A DNA stretch of 64,000 nucleotides from Bilabrum cf. latius (lineage: Eukaryota; Bigyra: Bicosoecida; Bigyra; Bicosoecida), in the NCBI GenBank assembly GCA_965178125.1, contig OZ237771.1, positions 310,001 to 374,000 on the forward strand, written 5' to 3'. Positions 47,976-60,184 of the stretch are shown here, in pieces; the stretch's first letter is position 1, and every line of letters starts with the position of its first letter. A model generated the notes under the pieces. That model was not told the DNA's origin. It was given only the letters and a program-made list of their open reading frames with translations, and ran no database searches. The translations under genes and the position numbers were made by a program.

Positions 47976-50900
47976 ATGGAGTCGAAAGCAGACTCGAAGG
48001 GTTCCTTTCGTGCAGCAGACGCCGGCCGAAACGTACGCCATCCACCGATGGAGAGACGACCGACCGCATCGACCGAGTTGCGCAGCAAAAGCTCGTTCGC
48101 TGCCGATGATACGAGCAATGCAGGCTTACCTATCACCGATTCCCACACGCTTGCAAGGGCCATGCTTGCCAGGCATGAGGAGCGAAGCGTTTTCGAGGAT
48201 GAGCGAAAGCTGAGCGATTTGCAAAAGCAGCAACTCTCAACCCCCGGCGCAGGCGCAGACCCCTTTGCGATGATACAATCAGCTGTTAATAAATCCAATG
48301 CGAGGGCTTCGATGGTCCCGTACGAGCCGCTGGGCGCGTTCGGGTCTGCATCATCCGGAACCTCCGGCAATCGAGGCTTTATCATCGGCGGAAGAGGAGC
48401 AGGAGTAGCTGGCGCAGATGAGGACGACCAGCAGTCGTTCGATTCATCCGTTTCCTCCGTATCAAGCGGCTTTTCTCTCCCTGACTCGGGTCTGGAGGTC
48501 GCACGCCACCTCCGATTGGCAGCAGAGGCGGAGGCCGCGGCTGCTCGCCTTGGAGCGAGCATACAGGAGGTCGCAGAATTCCGGAGAGAGCTGCTCGACG
48601 CGGCGGGGGCTCCTCCCAACGTGGCCCGAAGACTAGCGGTTGTAACCTCGGCTCTCGTCCGGCGTGGCAGCGACGCCTCCGAGGCCAACCGCGCGCTGGC
48701 CCGGGCAGTGTCTCGACTGAGTCGAGGTGTGGCCGGGAGCGAGCAGGTGGCACGGCTGGTGGGCGAGTGCGACAGGCGAGGGGCCGAGAGAGATGCGGCC
48801 AGGCTTCGGTGCCTCGATGCAGAGAGGAGGGTGCGGGTGCTGGCAGCGGCTCTGCAACGGTGGAGGGGGGATCTGGCTTCGTTCCGGTGGTAGCGTGTCA
48901 TTACCAAGGCGCTCGCTCGTCACACACTGCGGGTGTGCAACGCGCGGCTGACGCGGCTGCAGGCCCGGGCGCAGCGGCACCAGAAATTCGCCGCGCACCT
49001 CCGGCAACGACTCAAGACGGCCCGCCGCGTGATCGAGGCCGCGGCTGAGGCAGACACCACCGGAGTGGTGAGTACCTCTGCGGCGGCCGTAATGGCATCG
49101 GGAGGTGTAGGCTTAACACCGGCCATGATCGACGCCATCGCCCGAGCAAGTGCCCGGGCGGCGTTTCACTCCGGGGGTGCCATGGGGTCGTCGTCTGGTA
49201 GGTCGGGTGGCCTCGCCGGCTTGGGTGGTGTGACGAGTGCAGGCGGTGTGACGAGGGCGGCCCTGGGTTTGGACGGCGGTCTCGGCAGCGGTGTGGGCAT
49301 AGTGGGGGGCACCATGGGCCGGGCCCGGAGGTCCTCCACTAGGTCAATGCGTGGAGGAGGAGGTGGGGGAGGAGGGGGAGGAGGGGCGGGGTCTCCTGCC
49401 CGGCATTCCTTCGCGGCGACTCGAAACGCGTCGGGCACAATTTCAGGTGCATTGCATGGTGGTGACCGTGCCGTGGCAGGTGGCAGCGTGGGTCGACCGC
49501 ATCGCCAATCCATGCACAGCACTGCCTCGCGCAGGTCCCGGGGCAGCCGTAGGAGCAGCACTCGGAATCGAAAAGGTCGCAAGATTGGTCGCAAACCCAG
49601 CGTGCGATGGGCCGGGGATGGTGTGACGAGTGATGACGGATCTGCGAGCGGCAGCGGTACAGGGTCAGAGGGCGGCAGGAGAGGGCAAGAAGATGACGAT
49701 GATGACGATGACGATGATAGCGTTGACGGTGACGACATCGCCCGCATGATCCGATCCATCGCCCGACAGCAAGAACAAAGGTAGGGCGGGGTCAGGAGAA
49801 GCAGCGGGCGCGCACGAGGAGGAGGAGGCGGGTCTCATAGCAGGAGCAAGAGCAAGAGTAACGGTGGATCCAGCGGCAAGCATGCCGGCAGCGGAGACAC
49901 TGGAGATGAAGATGAAGATGCAAACTCAGATGAAGATGAGGATGAAGATGCAGACAGCTTTGACGATGGTCCGACTCCCTTGAGGCCGATGGGTGGGGGC
50001 CGGAAGGCCCGGCAAGCCGCCATCGAGGGCGTGCTCCAGGCCCTTTCTAGTGCCATGCCCGGGCAGATGCAGGAAGCCATGGGACATGCCACTCCGAAGG
50101 GTTCGCGAGGGAACGTTCGTCAGGGATCAAGCAGCTCCTTTGGGTTATCACGGCGCGATCGTCAGCCGGGCGGGCCAGGAGGGGCAGGTACACCCCGTTC
50201 GATGAAGGGGAAAAAAGGCTCCGAATACCTCATGGTGCCGAAGGGGCACTCGTCACTCGGTGCCACGCCACGTGGCAGTGGTGGTGGGGGTGGGGGTGTG
50301 ACGAGGGGCATGGTAGGACAGGAGCCCTCCTTCCGCGATGATGGCAGCCCAGGGGCATCGCACGGTGGTGCAGCACCGCAAATCCCGATGGAGGCTCTTC
50401 GCGTGGCGGCGGAAGCCGCTGTCAAAGCGGCCATGGAATCTGTGGGGGTCGGCTAGGGCAAGGCCTTGCCCTTCGGCACGAAATAGAAAAGCCTCAGGAA
50501 GGGGAAGGGGAAGGGCCGCAGCAAGAGCAAGGGCGGAAGCCGCGTGAAGGGGTCTAGCGCGGCTCGCTCCATGGCTGGTACAGTCCCCGCCACATCATCC
50601 GTTGAACGGTTTCAGCGGGATGTCCTGCAGCGAGGCGGCTCCAAAGCCGCCATCAAGCACGTCATTCGCGCGGCCAAATCTAGACTAGACACTGTCGGCA
50701 GGAATGGCATGAGCAGGCGCCGAGGCTCGCTTCCAAGCAACCTCGCTGTCGCCATGCCTTTGGGACTGCCAGATGAGGACGACAGCATTCTAGCCGATAT
50801 CGTGGGCATCCGGACGGACGATGGTGACCCGGATGCGGAACTTGCGATGCGCGGCGACCAGGCGGCTGCGGCAAGGATAGCCAGTCGGCTCGGGGTGGGG

Positions 50901-53900
50901 CAGAAAGGCAGCATCGCCTACCAGATCGCTAGCGGGTCCCACGCCGCCACGGCCAGGAGGCAGGCGAGGCAGGCGCGAGCTGCGCTCCGAAGGGCGAGAT
51001 CGGGGGCGCACTCGTCATACGCAAGGAGGAGGAGCATTTCAGTGATGCCAACCGAGGACGTATTGCCTGGTCTGCGTGGGCCAGGCGGCAGCGGAGAATC
51101 AGCTGGTGCTGCTGCTGACGAAGATTCGAGCCGCGGAGCGATGGATGGAATGGGTTCGCCATCGGCCGATGGCAGGTCTTAGCGACCCGCTTCAGCCGCA
51201 TCTACCTCCTCTAACGCATCGCACTCGTCACACGCATCTAGAGCCTCAAGAGCATCATCACGTGCCTCGGCTGCGGGCGGGCGATCGAGGAGATCCGGGC
51301 GCCGTCATGGAGGCAACACGGTGGATGGAGGCAAGGGTACGGGCAAGGGCATAGGCAAAGGCAAAGGCAAGGGTGGTCCTGTCGACCGAGTGGCCCGCAG
51401 TGGACGCGCACTCGTCACAGGCACGCACGACAAGGGCCTGGTTGTGATGGGATCTGGCGTGTCCGGCGGGACAGATGGTGATGGTGGTGAGAGGAGACAT
51501 AGCGTTGTGTCCGTTGAGTCCATGCATCGGTCAGGAATCGCTGGTCGGAAGAGCAGCATCGATGCAGGGCGTCCCTCCTCCGGTACCGTGAGGCGTGTGG
51601 CGAGTGCATCCGCCGCCGTCAAGATGAACGATGCGGTCTCGGGCGACTCTGTAGGCGGCGACGTCACGGCCATGGAGGCGGGGTCGGGCGATATCGGGGG
51701 CCTGACTTCCTCCTCGAGCGCTGGCAGCCTCGCGGAGAAGCGTGTCTTGCGGCGAGAAGCAGAGCGGTACCACGCCTGGATGGGTCGGGAGGCATCATTG
51801 CTGCGAGCCCATGTGGGGCTGTCACGCGGTCTAGGCACAGACAGGTGGGGTGACGGTGACAGCGATGACGAGGCCGAGGCAGCTGATTTGGCGCTGGCAC
51901 TGGTGCAGCGGGACAGGCGCAGGGCACGGCATGGGGCCAGCAGCAGGCTGCTGCCGGAGCTGGATCGGGCGATCGGGGCGGTGGCGGTGGAGTCGGCTGC
52001 ACTCGGCCCGAGCAGCGGGAGCGGGGGCAGCGGCAACGATAGCCTTGCGGCGCATTCGGTGGGTGGCGGGGACGATGGCGGGCAATCCACCGGTGGATCT
52101 CTGCGTCTGGGCTCCAGCACGATGGGGGCCGGCAGCAGCGGCAGCAGCAGCGGCAGCCCGATCGGGCTCCACATCGGGGTAGGCACGGAGGGTGAGGATC
52201 ACACCGGGGAGGGCAATGCTGGGGGAGAGGAGGAGGAGTGGGCGAGGGTGGCTGAGCGGCTTGGCTTGCCACCGCCATTGCAGGTGGCGGATATCCTGCC
52301 TGCACGCTCGGTTGATGGAGGTGCTGGAGACGGGGGGGTCGGTCCCCACGGAAAACTGACACTTGAGGCAGCCCGTGACCTCGTGCAGAATGACCCCGCC
52401 AAAGCATGGAGGATGGGCAGGGGTGGTCCGCACGGTCTCTCTCCGCAGGAAACTGCTGCTGCACTGCAGCGAAGGTTGCTTTCGATGCAGGCACGGTCAG
52501 ACTGGTCCGGTGCACATGCAGGTAAGGGACAACACAGGGCCCTACCATCGAAGGGAGCGTCAGGGCCAGGGTCAGCGGCAGGAGCAGGAGCAGGAGCAGG
52601 AGCACTTGTCCCGAGCAAGATCGGATCGGGGTAGATCGCACCACGTCAGGGTCAGGACAGAGTCAGTCCTCGAGTCAGGCTCATGCATCCGTCTGACTCA
52701 TCGCAATCCATCGGTGGATTCTCTGCCGTCGTACCCAGCGTGGAAGGCAGCCCAATGGCGAGCGCCAGCAGTGGGGGCGGGTGGAGCTAGGCTGATGATG
52801 ACGAGGAGCAGGAGAGGGCCAGGATGTACGCTGTGGAGGGACTGTCAGCCATTGAGTCGCCAATAGGTATGGGGGGACGTCCAAGCGAGCACAGCAGTCC
52901 GAGCGAGGCGGGCAAATCGCCAGGTTCGCATGGCTCGGTCGACGGCAGCACTCGCGACCTGACGGACGGCACTACCTCCAAGCAGCAGGGCAGTACCGAA
53001 GCTGCAGGTGGTGCAGGGCATGGTGGTGCAGGGCATGAGGTCGTCGATGGTACCGCTGGTACCCCTGGCGCCAAGTCCGCGGTCGTCGAAGAAGCAGCAG
53101 CTGGAGCACAGGCTCAGACCACCGCCACCGCCACCGCCACCGCCACCAAGCCCACGGATGGCCGGAAACCTACCGGTGCATCCACGCAGCTCAGGGCAGA
53201 TCCAACGCTGAAGGAACTGCCGGTGCTAGGTGCACCGCACGATAGCGCGCAGTAGCACCAGTCGCCCGCAGTCCAACGCACCTAGGTGCAGACCAGGCAT
53301 CGCCACGTGTACGACCGCTATTACGCAAGTAGTGCGACTCGCGGGGTGCGCATAGCAAGGGGGGTGGTGCGAACCGGGGGCTCACAGGGTCGCGGAGCGA
53401 ACGTTCGTCAGGAAGGTTCGTCGAGGGCCTCGTAGTCCTCAATCGAAGTGAAGGGCAGGCTGCTGCCCCCTCCCCCACCCCCAACATTCTTCGCCAGGCA
53501 GTTCATGGCTGCAGCGGGAGCACCGGATGGAGAGCCCAATGCATAGGGAGGGGATGGGCAGCAGCCAGATGGGTCCACTCGTCACACAGCTGCGGCCCAT
53601 GGGTCCCTGGCACCCTCCCATGCCGATCCCATGACGAATGCATCGCTCGTCACACCGCGCCTGTAGGTAACGGGTGCTGCGCCGTCCAATTCCCCACAGC
53701 ACGCCCAGGCGGTAGCATCATCCAAGCCATCAGGTGGTAAAACCGGTCAGGAAGGCCGAGGCCGAGGCCAGCCAACGGTGCAACGGTCATCTGCGTCCAA
53801 GCCGGGCATGGGTGAAGGTCCAATCGACTACGGATCATTAGCGTAGGAAGACCGGCTGATCGAGGCAGCGGTTCTGGCCCTGCAAAGGCAGGAAGTTGCC

Positions 53901-56654
53901 ATCAACGTGTACTGGAGGCATGCAATGCAGCAGAGGGACGCGCAGTGGCAGGCGCACATGCAGACGGAGATAGCGCGATCCGTCGCAGAAGCGCTCCTGA
54001 GCCATGGGGTGCAGTTCACTGCAGCGTGGCACGAAGGGAGGGCGGCTGCATTCGGCGAGGAGGCGGCTGCTAGCATCGAGAGCGGCAGTGCGATGCACCT
54101 TGCGGCGGCCGGGTCCGGCATGGCACCGGGAGGCATTCCCCGTGATTTTGGTGCAGTGCACGGTGGCGCAGATCCCCCCAGTGGCTCCGGATCCACCCGC
54201 GGGTCTTACACCGGGCTTGACCCGCCCGTGCCGAGCTACCATCCACCGGACACCTCTGCTCAGCGTGACGCGAGCGCCTGGAGGCTCGGGGTGCAGGGGT
54301 CAGACAGCTACCAGTCGCTCCGTGGGGGCCATGCGCAGAGCCGCGGTGGGATGTAGCCGACGGGGGGACAACCCACCGGTGGAGTGGGACAGTCGTCTGG
54401 ATCCTTCGCGACTGCGCATTCGACTGGCGGGGTGGGGGGTGATATCCCCCCCCACCTACCCCCGGGGGTCATGCTTGACCCCACCCAGTACGGGGCCTAC
54501 CATGGTCGTCACACTCGTCACATAAGACAAGTTAGTGGATCAGGTTTGGTAGACGCGTCAATGCAGGTGCAGTCGCTTTCAACCCCCCGCGGCACCTCCA
54601 CCAGAGCCCCCCCCTATTGGGGACACGGGGTGCAAGGGCAAGGACAAGGGCATCGGCAGGATCATCTAGCCGCACAAGGTGCACAGCCAGGTCCTAGTGT
54701 TACACAGAGGTCTGGCCTGCTTTCTTCTAGAAGCGCACCAGATCTCCTGGATCTCGAGTCGTAGACACATGCCTAGAGACGGCAGGCCGCGGGTGCGAAT
54801 CCCGGTGACGTGGTGGCCGTACCGGGCGTGCTTTCCAGGACCAGCGGAGGATACAACGATGTGACAAGTAGAGACTCAGGGTCATTTGTGGGACGTGAAG
54901 TCCTCGCTGCATTCCAGGGTGGCCAAACCGGCATCGCAGGGGAACGTCAATCCACCGGTGGGTCCGGGGGAGCAGGCGACCAGAGGCAGACAAGGCGGGG
55001 CGGCCGCGGCCCGGCGGTGGTGTTCGGCATCGCCGGGCGGGAGCCGTTTTCCAGGCGGAGGCGGGTGGAGGGTGAAAGTAGCGTGCGGTTTGCGGAACAC
55101 TTGCAGCAGCCTCAGCAGCAACAACGGCAGCCTGGAATCAGCCAAGGAGGCAGGTGGCAGTCGGGCCAACCCTCTCCGTCGCTGGAGCAGCTGCACGCCA
55201 TGCAATTCCGGTTATCTGACGGCAGGTTCCGCATGACGGATAGGCGCCGCGCGCGGTCCAGCTCGCCACGACAGAGGGGTAGGGGTAGGGGTAGTGGAGG
55301 TTTAGCCGCGGCCGGCAGTGATCTATCAGGTTCCGCAGGGGCGCCGCGCAACTGGCCCTGGCACGTAACCGATGATCACCGGGGTGCTGCGTCCGACAGC
55401 CGTCGCCAGTCGTCTGCGGAACTTCGAGTGCGCGGCGCCCCGGCCGCCTCCCTCTCCCACGAAGAAGCCGCGCAGGTCCGGTGGCAGCAATCAGGTGGCG
55501 GACGACCCATCCAAGACCCCGGCCGCAGTTCCGGTTTCCTGAGGCAGCGGGGCCCCGGCCTAGCCCCCGAGGGAGTGCTGCCCAGGCAGGAGCGGGTGCA
55601 CGAGGTCACGTTGCCGAGGAGCGACAGTGGGCATGCACTGCCACCGCAACCGGGGAACAACTCGCGATCCCCAGCTAACGAAGGGGCCAGGGGTGGCAAG
55701 CGGCCTGCTGGAAGAGACGAGGGAACAAGGGCAGGACAGCATGGCGCTGGCAATGGCAGTGCATCCACCGGTGGATCAGCAGCTGTCGCCGCCGCCCCAA
55801 GGGGGCAGGGCAGCAGCCCAGTGGCAGTGCCCAGCGCGCTTCCTGCGGGCCCTGGGGAGACTGCCTGGCGCGAGGGCCTGCGTGGGGCTGTTACTAGTGT
55901 GACGAGTGCGTATGGTTCGCAGGTACAGTCCGCACAGGCGCAGGCAGCCCGTGCCATTGCGGCAGCGGCGGCCACTGGCGCCGGCTTTCAATCATTCGGA
56001 GTTCCTGTCAGGGATGGTCGCAATGACGGTGCTCATATGCACCAGTCCGTGTTTGCCCACCGCCGCGAAGTGCCCTCCTGGCACGCGCAGTACATGGCCG
56101 AGCAAGCGATGCAGCGCGATCAGCGGGTCCTCGGTAGATTATTCTCGGATGGAGGTGCAGACGGTCAGCGGCGCAGGCGACGATCGCGGGGGCAGGGGAG
56201 GCAAGCCCAGTAGGATGCTGCGGGAGGGGCCCGTGCCGTTGAGCAGGTGTCCGATGCGTACGACAGTTCGTCTGATGCGTACGCCGGTTGGTCTAGTGAC
56301 GACAGCGGAGCGATGCTACTGTCAGAGCAGTCCGCTGCCTCACGCTACTACAATGAAGGAGCCTATGGCAATGCATCGTCCGGGCAAAGTGGTAGTCGTA
56401 GTGCGGCTGTTAGCGGGGAGGAGAGTGACGATGGTGACCGGGGCGTGACTGGAGCGAATGCACCCGGGCCTCTAGGTGGGGCAATGGCAGGTAGGGCGAT
56501 CGGTGAGGGGGCGGCCATGCGCCGAGTTATGTACCAGGAAGCGGCAAGAGCCAGGCAGGTGTGGCTGGATGCTCAAAGGGCTGGGCTGGTCCAGTCGGGG
56601 GATGTGATCGGGAGGCAGGGCTCGAGGAGGAGGGGACAGGGGGGGCACTGGTGA
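47976..56654 (+). CDS. About 2892-residue disordered and coiled-coil protein
   Basis: The start ATG at 47976 reads MESKADSKGSFRAAD. A single 8.68-kb frame runs to TGA 56652-56654 and is broken only by TAG (for example 48894, 49785, 50454, 51180, 52632, 53253, 54354, 54762, 56211); every block between them is in the same phase. Residues about 170-380 form Arg/Ala/Glu-rich helices (EVARHLRLAAEAEAAAARL, RLQARAQRHQKFAAHLRQRL) likely to be coiled coil. The rest is Gly/Ser/Arg/Gln/Asp-rich with acidic tracts near 49690-49730 and 49900-49960. Many dispersed TGTGACGAGTG words and several TCCACCGGTGGA palindromes fall inside it. Intronless, not recognised. Function unknown; large scaffold proteins of this texture often organise cytoskeleton or RNA bodies, but nothing here proves it. 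Confidence 0.7.
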
Positions 56655-56856
56655 CCAGTGTCAGGTGATGTGATTGGGAGGTTTTCGTACAATCGTAGTA
56701 CCCGGATCCCCGGATTGCGCAGTAGCCACGATTGATTTCCAAACGGTATCCGATCTGTTTACCTTTGGAGAAGAATTAGTACGGGCACATATATCTGGAT
56801 CCGGATCAATCACCATCAGGCTGCCTTGCAAATCGGCAATCCAGGCAGATGTCGGA

Positions 56857-58512
56857 TCAAGTGCCCGGGCCTGTCGCCCCCACACCTTGACCGCCGGCCG
56901 AAGCCGAAGCCGAATCAACGCTCCGACCATCTGAACCACCCGAACAACGACTCTCAAAGCCTGAGGAATCGCAAGCCTTGCGCAAACAGCCCAGCATTTC
57001 GTCCACGGTTTCCTCGCCGGCCGGGGCCATTACACGCTCCAGAGGGCCATCATCCGCCACTCGCAATCGATCGGGAAGGCCCTCAAGCACGAGGCGCCGG
57101 TTCGACTCCGAGTAGACATCTCCTTTTCTTTCTTTGTGAAAAGCGAGACCCATCTGTGTAAGCAGGTCCTTTTCGTCCTCCACCAATGCCTCGATTGCGA
57201 CGAGTCCTTTGAAGCTGCTGTCGATCGTGTTGGAGGTCTTGAGCTTCTCCATGAGCGTGCTGGGGGTATCCATGCCAAATGAAGAGGTCCAGTTGCGGTA
57301 GGCTGCCCACATCACTCCGACCGTCTCGTGAGCACTCGTCACACCAGCCAGGGGCTTGGCGGAGGGGTCTTCGGCGATTGGGGCGGCGGCGCGGTCGTCG
57401 CGGGACCCCCCCTCCGCGATGCTCGCACTCGTCACGCCTCCCTACGGCACGCTGATTTCCACTCCGGATCCAACCGCCTTGATGTTTCTAATGTAGTTGG
57501 CGGCCTGGTCCAGCTCGAACGCGACGCACATGTCCGGAAACCAGGGGGGCAGGCGGTCCCGCAACCCCGGCCGGCGCAGCACCTGCCACATGATCGAGAG
57601 GCTGAGCCTGCTGGCGTCGTGCTCCGCGCTGTATGATTTCGTATCCGGATCCTTGGAGCCGAAGGCCTTGCCGTGGTGGTGCTGCACGAAGTGGACAATC
57701 TCGTGCGCGGGCACGGACACGCACGCGATCGCCTGCATGGCCGCGTACGTGGACGCGTGTGGCACGTCCCTCTCTCTCACCAAGAGGTCGCAATGGGCCT
57801 CTGTCCAATTTGCGGGGTTGGACAATCCCATGGTGGAGCGGGCTGGATTTGCCTCCCAGCTGATCTCATATGGGACCATGAATTGTTCGCCCGATATGGT
57901 AGTGTACGCCGCCCGAAACGAATCGATGGCGTCCTGCAGTGGAACGTGAGGCATGCTCGTCTGCACGTACCGCAGGATTTCCAAGCTGATTGTTCGCGTC
58001 AATCCCAAGTAGTCGAACGATTCCACTTCATCGTAGGTGCTGGATGAGTCTGACGTTTCATCCGCCGCCGCGCGATCTTTTTCTCCTCTATGATTCCTGC
58101 CGACGATTCTCGCGAACGGCTTGCTCACCGCGACCGTAGCTGCATCCATCTACTCAACGCTGTCAACTGGCTTGCCGTCGTACAAGAGTCGAACGTGTGT
58201 TTCTAATTCACCGAATTCTATGTGTATCTGAGCGTCACGCAAGCCCAACGCGATTGTGTCAGCTGCGCCACGCAAGAACCTGGCGTGGAAGCGAGTGGAC
58301 GACGCTTTCAGATCGATCCAACCACGTGCTGTGCTAGGCGCTGCATCTGGGTCCGATACATTGCTTCTATCTTTAGCATCAAGCACCGGACGTAAAATAC
58401 TTCTGAAGAATCGGACGGCCACAAACGCTGCGAGAACGCGCAGTGCTCGATCAGTAAGGATAGGATCAGTCGGGTGCTCGGAGGTGCTGTCAGATCCTGC
58501 CGCCCCAGCCAT
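56857..58512 (-). CDS. Protein with HExxH zinc-peptidase motif, 551 residues
   Basis: ATG at 58512 reads MAGAAGSDSTSEH. Two TAG codons (58150, 57442) are read as sense; the stop is TGA 56857-56859. HEIVHFVQ at residues 270-274 and onward supplies two His ligands and the general-base Glu271. AEHDAS contains Glu297, well placed as the third ligand of a gluzincin-type site, reminiscent of HExxH...E-x-x-A/D peptidases of the DUF4157 kind. A helix-rich C-terminal region (TLMEKLKTSNTIDSSFKG, LVAIEALVEDEKDLL) follows a GVTSAS linker. There is no signal peptide, so probably cytosolic or nuclear. Start codons of this gene and the carrageenase are 175 bp apart and divergent. Activity is inferred from the motif only. 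Confidence 0.65.
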
Positions 58513-58687
58513 TTACGAGACCAGGTAAATGATTCGATTAGAACGGAAGGAACTGATTAATTTACTCTTTGGAATAATGAGCGCAATGGGCCGTCGGCTA
58601 CATCCCGGAAGTGCAACTCGAACAATGTTTGCTCCGCTTGCTGGCTATTCAATACCTTGAAGCGCATCAGTGCACTACAGAACAGGC
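58513..58687. promoter_or_regulatory. Divergent promoter between the HExxH gene and the carrageenase gene
   Basis: The 175 bases separate two opposite start codons. It is AT-richer at the HExxH side (GGAAGGAACTGATTAATTTAC). If both genes are transcribed, their control regions overlap here. No firm element is visible. Confidence 0.35.
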
Positions 58688-59929
58688 ATGACTACATCAC
58701 GCATGTTTGGGCTGTTCGCCCTATCTGTGCCGATTGCATCAAGCTTTGTGTTTTTAAGTGCAAATGCGCGCCATACGGCCGGGTAGTGCTTGGGTTTTGT
58801 AGTCGACTGCGGCGGCACGCCAGATGATCATACCGACAACAGTGATGCCTTCGAAAGGTGCTTCCAGCTGGCAAGCAAGCAAAGCGGGTGCATCGTGATC
58901 GAGCCAGGCACCTACTAGTCGAGTGGGGCGATTCTGAACGTTTCGAACGTGTTTATCCTGGCGCATCGCGGCGTCGTCCTACGGCCATGGCATGGGATCA
59001 CGAAATCAGAAGGTTTCTTCCGAATCGGGTAGCCGTACCTATCAACTCAGGCGCAACTCGTCCAGAACGTGACGATTGCCGGCTTGCTCGGTGACGACTT
59101 GGACGAGCAACCAGAGGGGCGTATCAGGGATAGAGCGATCCATTCAGGGGACATTTTTACCATGGATTCCAGTGTAGCGCTAGTGGAGCCCTGGAAAATG
59201 CCCGCCGTGTCGGTCTGCGGCTGGGTGCGGAACTTCACCATCGCCAACATGAGGGTACTGCAGGCCAACCCCGACGTAAACCAAAGCGCACGCTACCCGA
59301 ATCAGCTCGCCGCCCTGAATTTCAACCAGGACCACGATGCAAGTGGCAATCGGCGCAATCCCACAGACGGTGCGATCGAGAACATAACGACCCTCGGTGG
59401 GACGTGGGGCTACGGCACCGTGCAGGTGCGCAGCGGGGAGCGCTTGCGGTTCCGGAACATCGATGGGACCGGTGGCATCACGCTGCGGCTGGAGAGCGGC
59501 GGCGGGGGTGACGAGTACATCGACCAGGTGCTGGCGGATAATATAACGTGCAGATACGGAGATTCCGCGCTGATGACGGAGCCGCATGTGCAGCAGAACG
59601 GGGTGTTTCATGCAACCGGCCTCCAGTCGGTCGGATGCAGCGCCACTGTTCTCCTAAACGGGGGGTACTCCCAGCGGGGACTGCCCCCGGGGCACTTCTC
59701 CAATGACAGCACCGTGAATGGTGTGACGAGTGCGTACGGGCACCCGGGATGGGCGCAGTGGAGCAAGACCCAGCACAACGCCAGCGCATGCGCCGCCTGC
59801 CTCCACGAGAATTCCAACATGAATTACAAAGTGACTGTCAGTGGTGTGACGAGTACTGGGTACCCCGCTCCCGCCAATCGGACCACTTGCATATTCGCAA
59901 ACCGCAACAACCCTTGCCCGCTTGGATGA
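58688..59929 (+). CDS. Secreted GH82 iota-carrageenase-like enzyme, 413 residues
   Basis: ATG at 58688 begins MTTSRMFGLFALSVPIASS, a clear signal peptide. The frame crosses TAG at 58784, 58916 and 59030 and ends with TGA. It is a right-handed beta-helix protein: VVDCGGTPDDHTDNSDAF, then CIVIEPGTY-UAG-SSGAI, then repeated strand-turn rungs. Diagnostic for glycoside hydrolase family 82 are WGYGTVQVRS and FRNIDGTGGITLRLESG (residues about 240-271), and further on GDSALMTEPHVQQNG and GCSATVLLNGGYS. The family hydrolyses iota-carrageenan, a sulfated red-algal galactan, and is otherwise known mainly from marine bacteria. Cys pairs and NxS/T sites suit secretion. GVTSAYG and GVTSTG near the C-terminus carry the dispersed DNA word. 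A related pectate-lyase-like helix is the alternative, but the GH82 boxes are specific. Confidence 0.85.
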
Positions 59930-60184
59930 TGACAGAGCGGCGCACCAGTAGATGCTCGGATCGTGGGCAAACCATGCTATTGATGAAACTCGAGAAGCTG
60001 GGCAAAACTTATTAATAGATATCAATCAACTCCATTGATCAGACAAACAAAGTACACCTGTTCAGGCCCCGCCCGCCGGGCCAGACGATCCAATCCAATC
60101 TTCGCCTGCACTCGTCACGCTACATCAAGCCCCCATCCACGGATCTTCCGGGACGATTATCCAGCCAGGCCCATTCAGGGCACA
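59930..60184. other. Convergent intergenic region
   Basis: About 255 bases between the 3' ends of the carrageenase gene and the gene on the opposite strand. It contains a TGTGACGAGTG-type word (CACTCGTCACG near 60110), so the word is not confined to coding sequence. Confidence 0.4.

Noticed and set aside
54775-54815. tRNA-like B-box (GGGTGCGAATCCC)
   Set aside because: It lies inside the coding frame of the 2892-residue gene, and no matching A-box or cloverleaf was found. No tRNA, including the expected CUA anticodon, was identified in the window.
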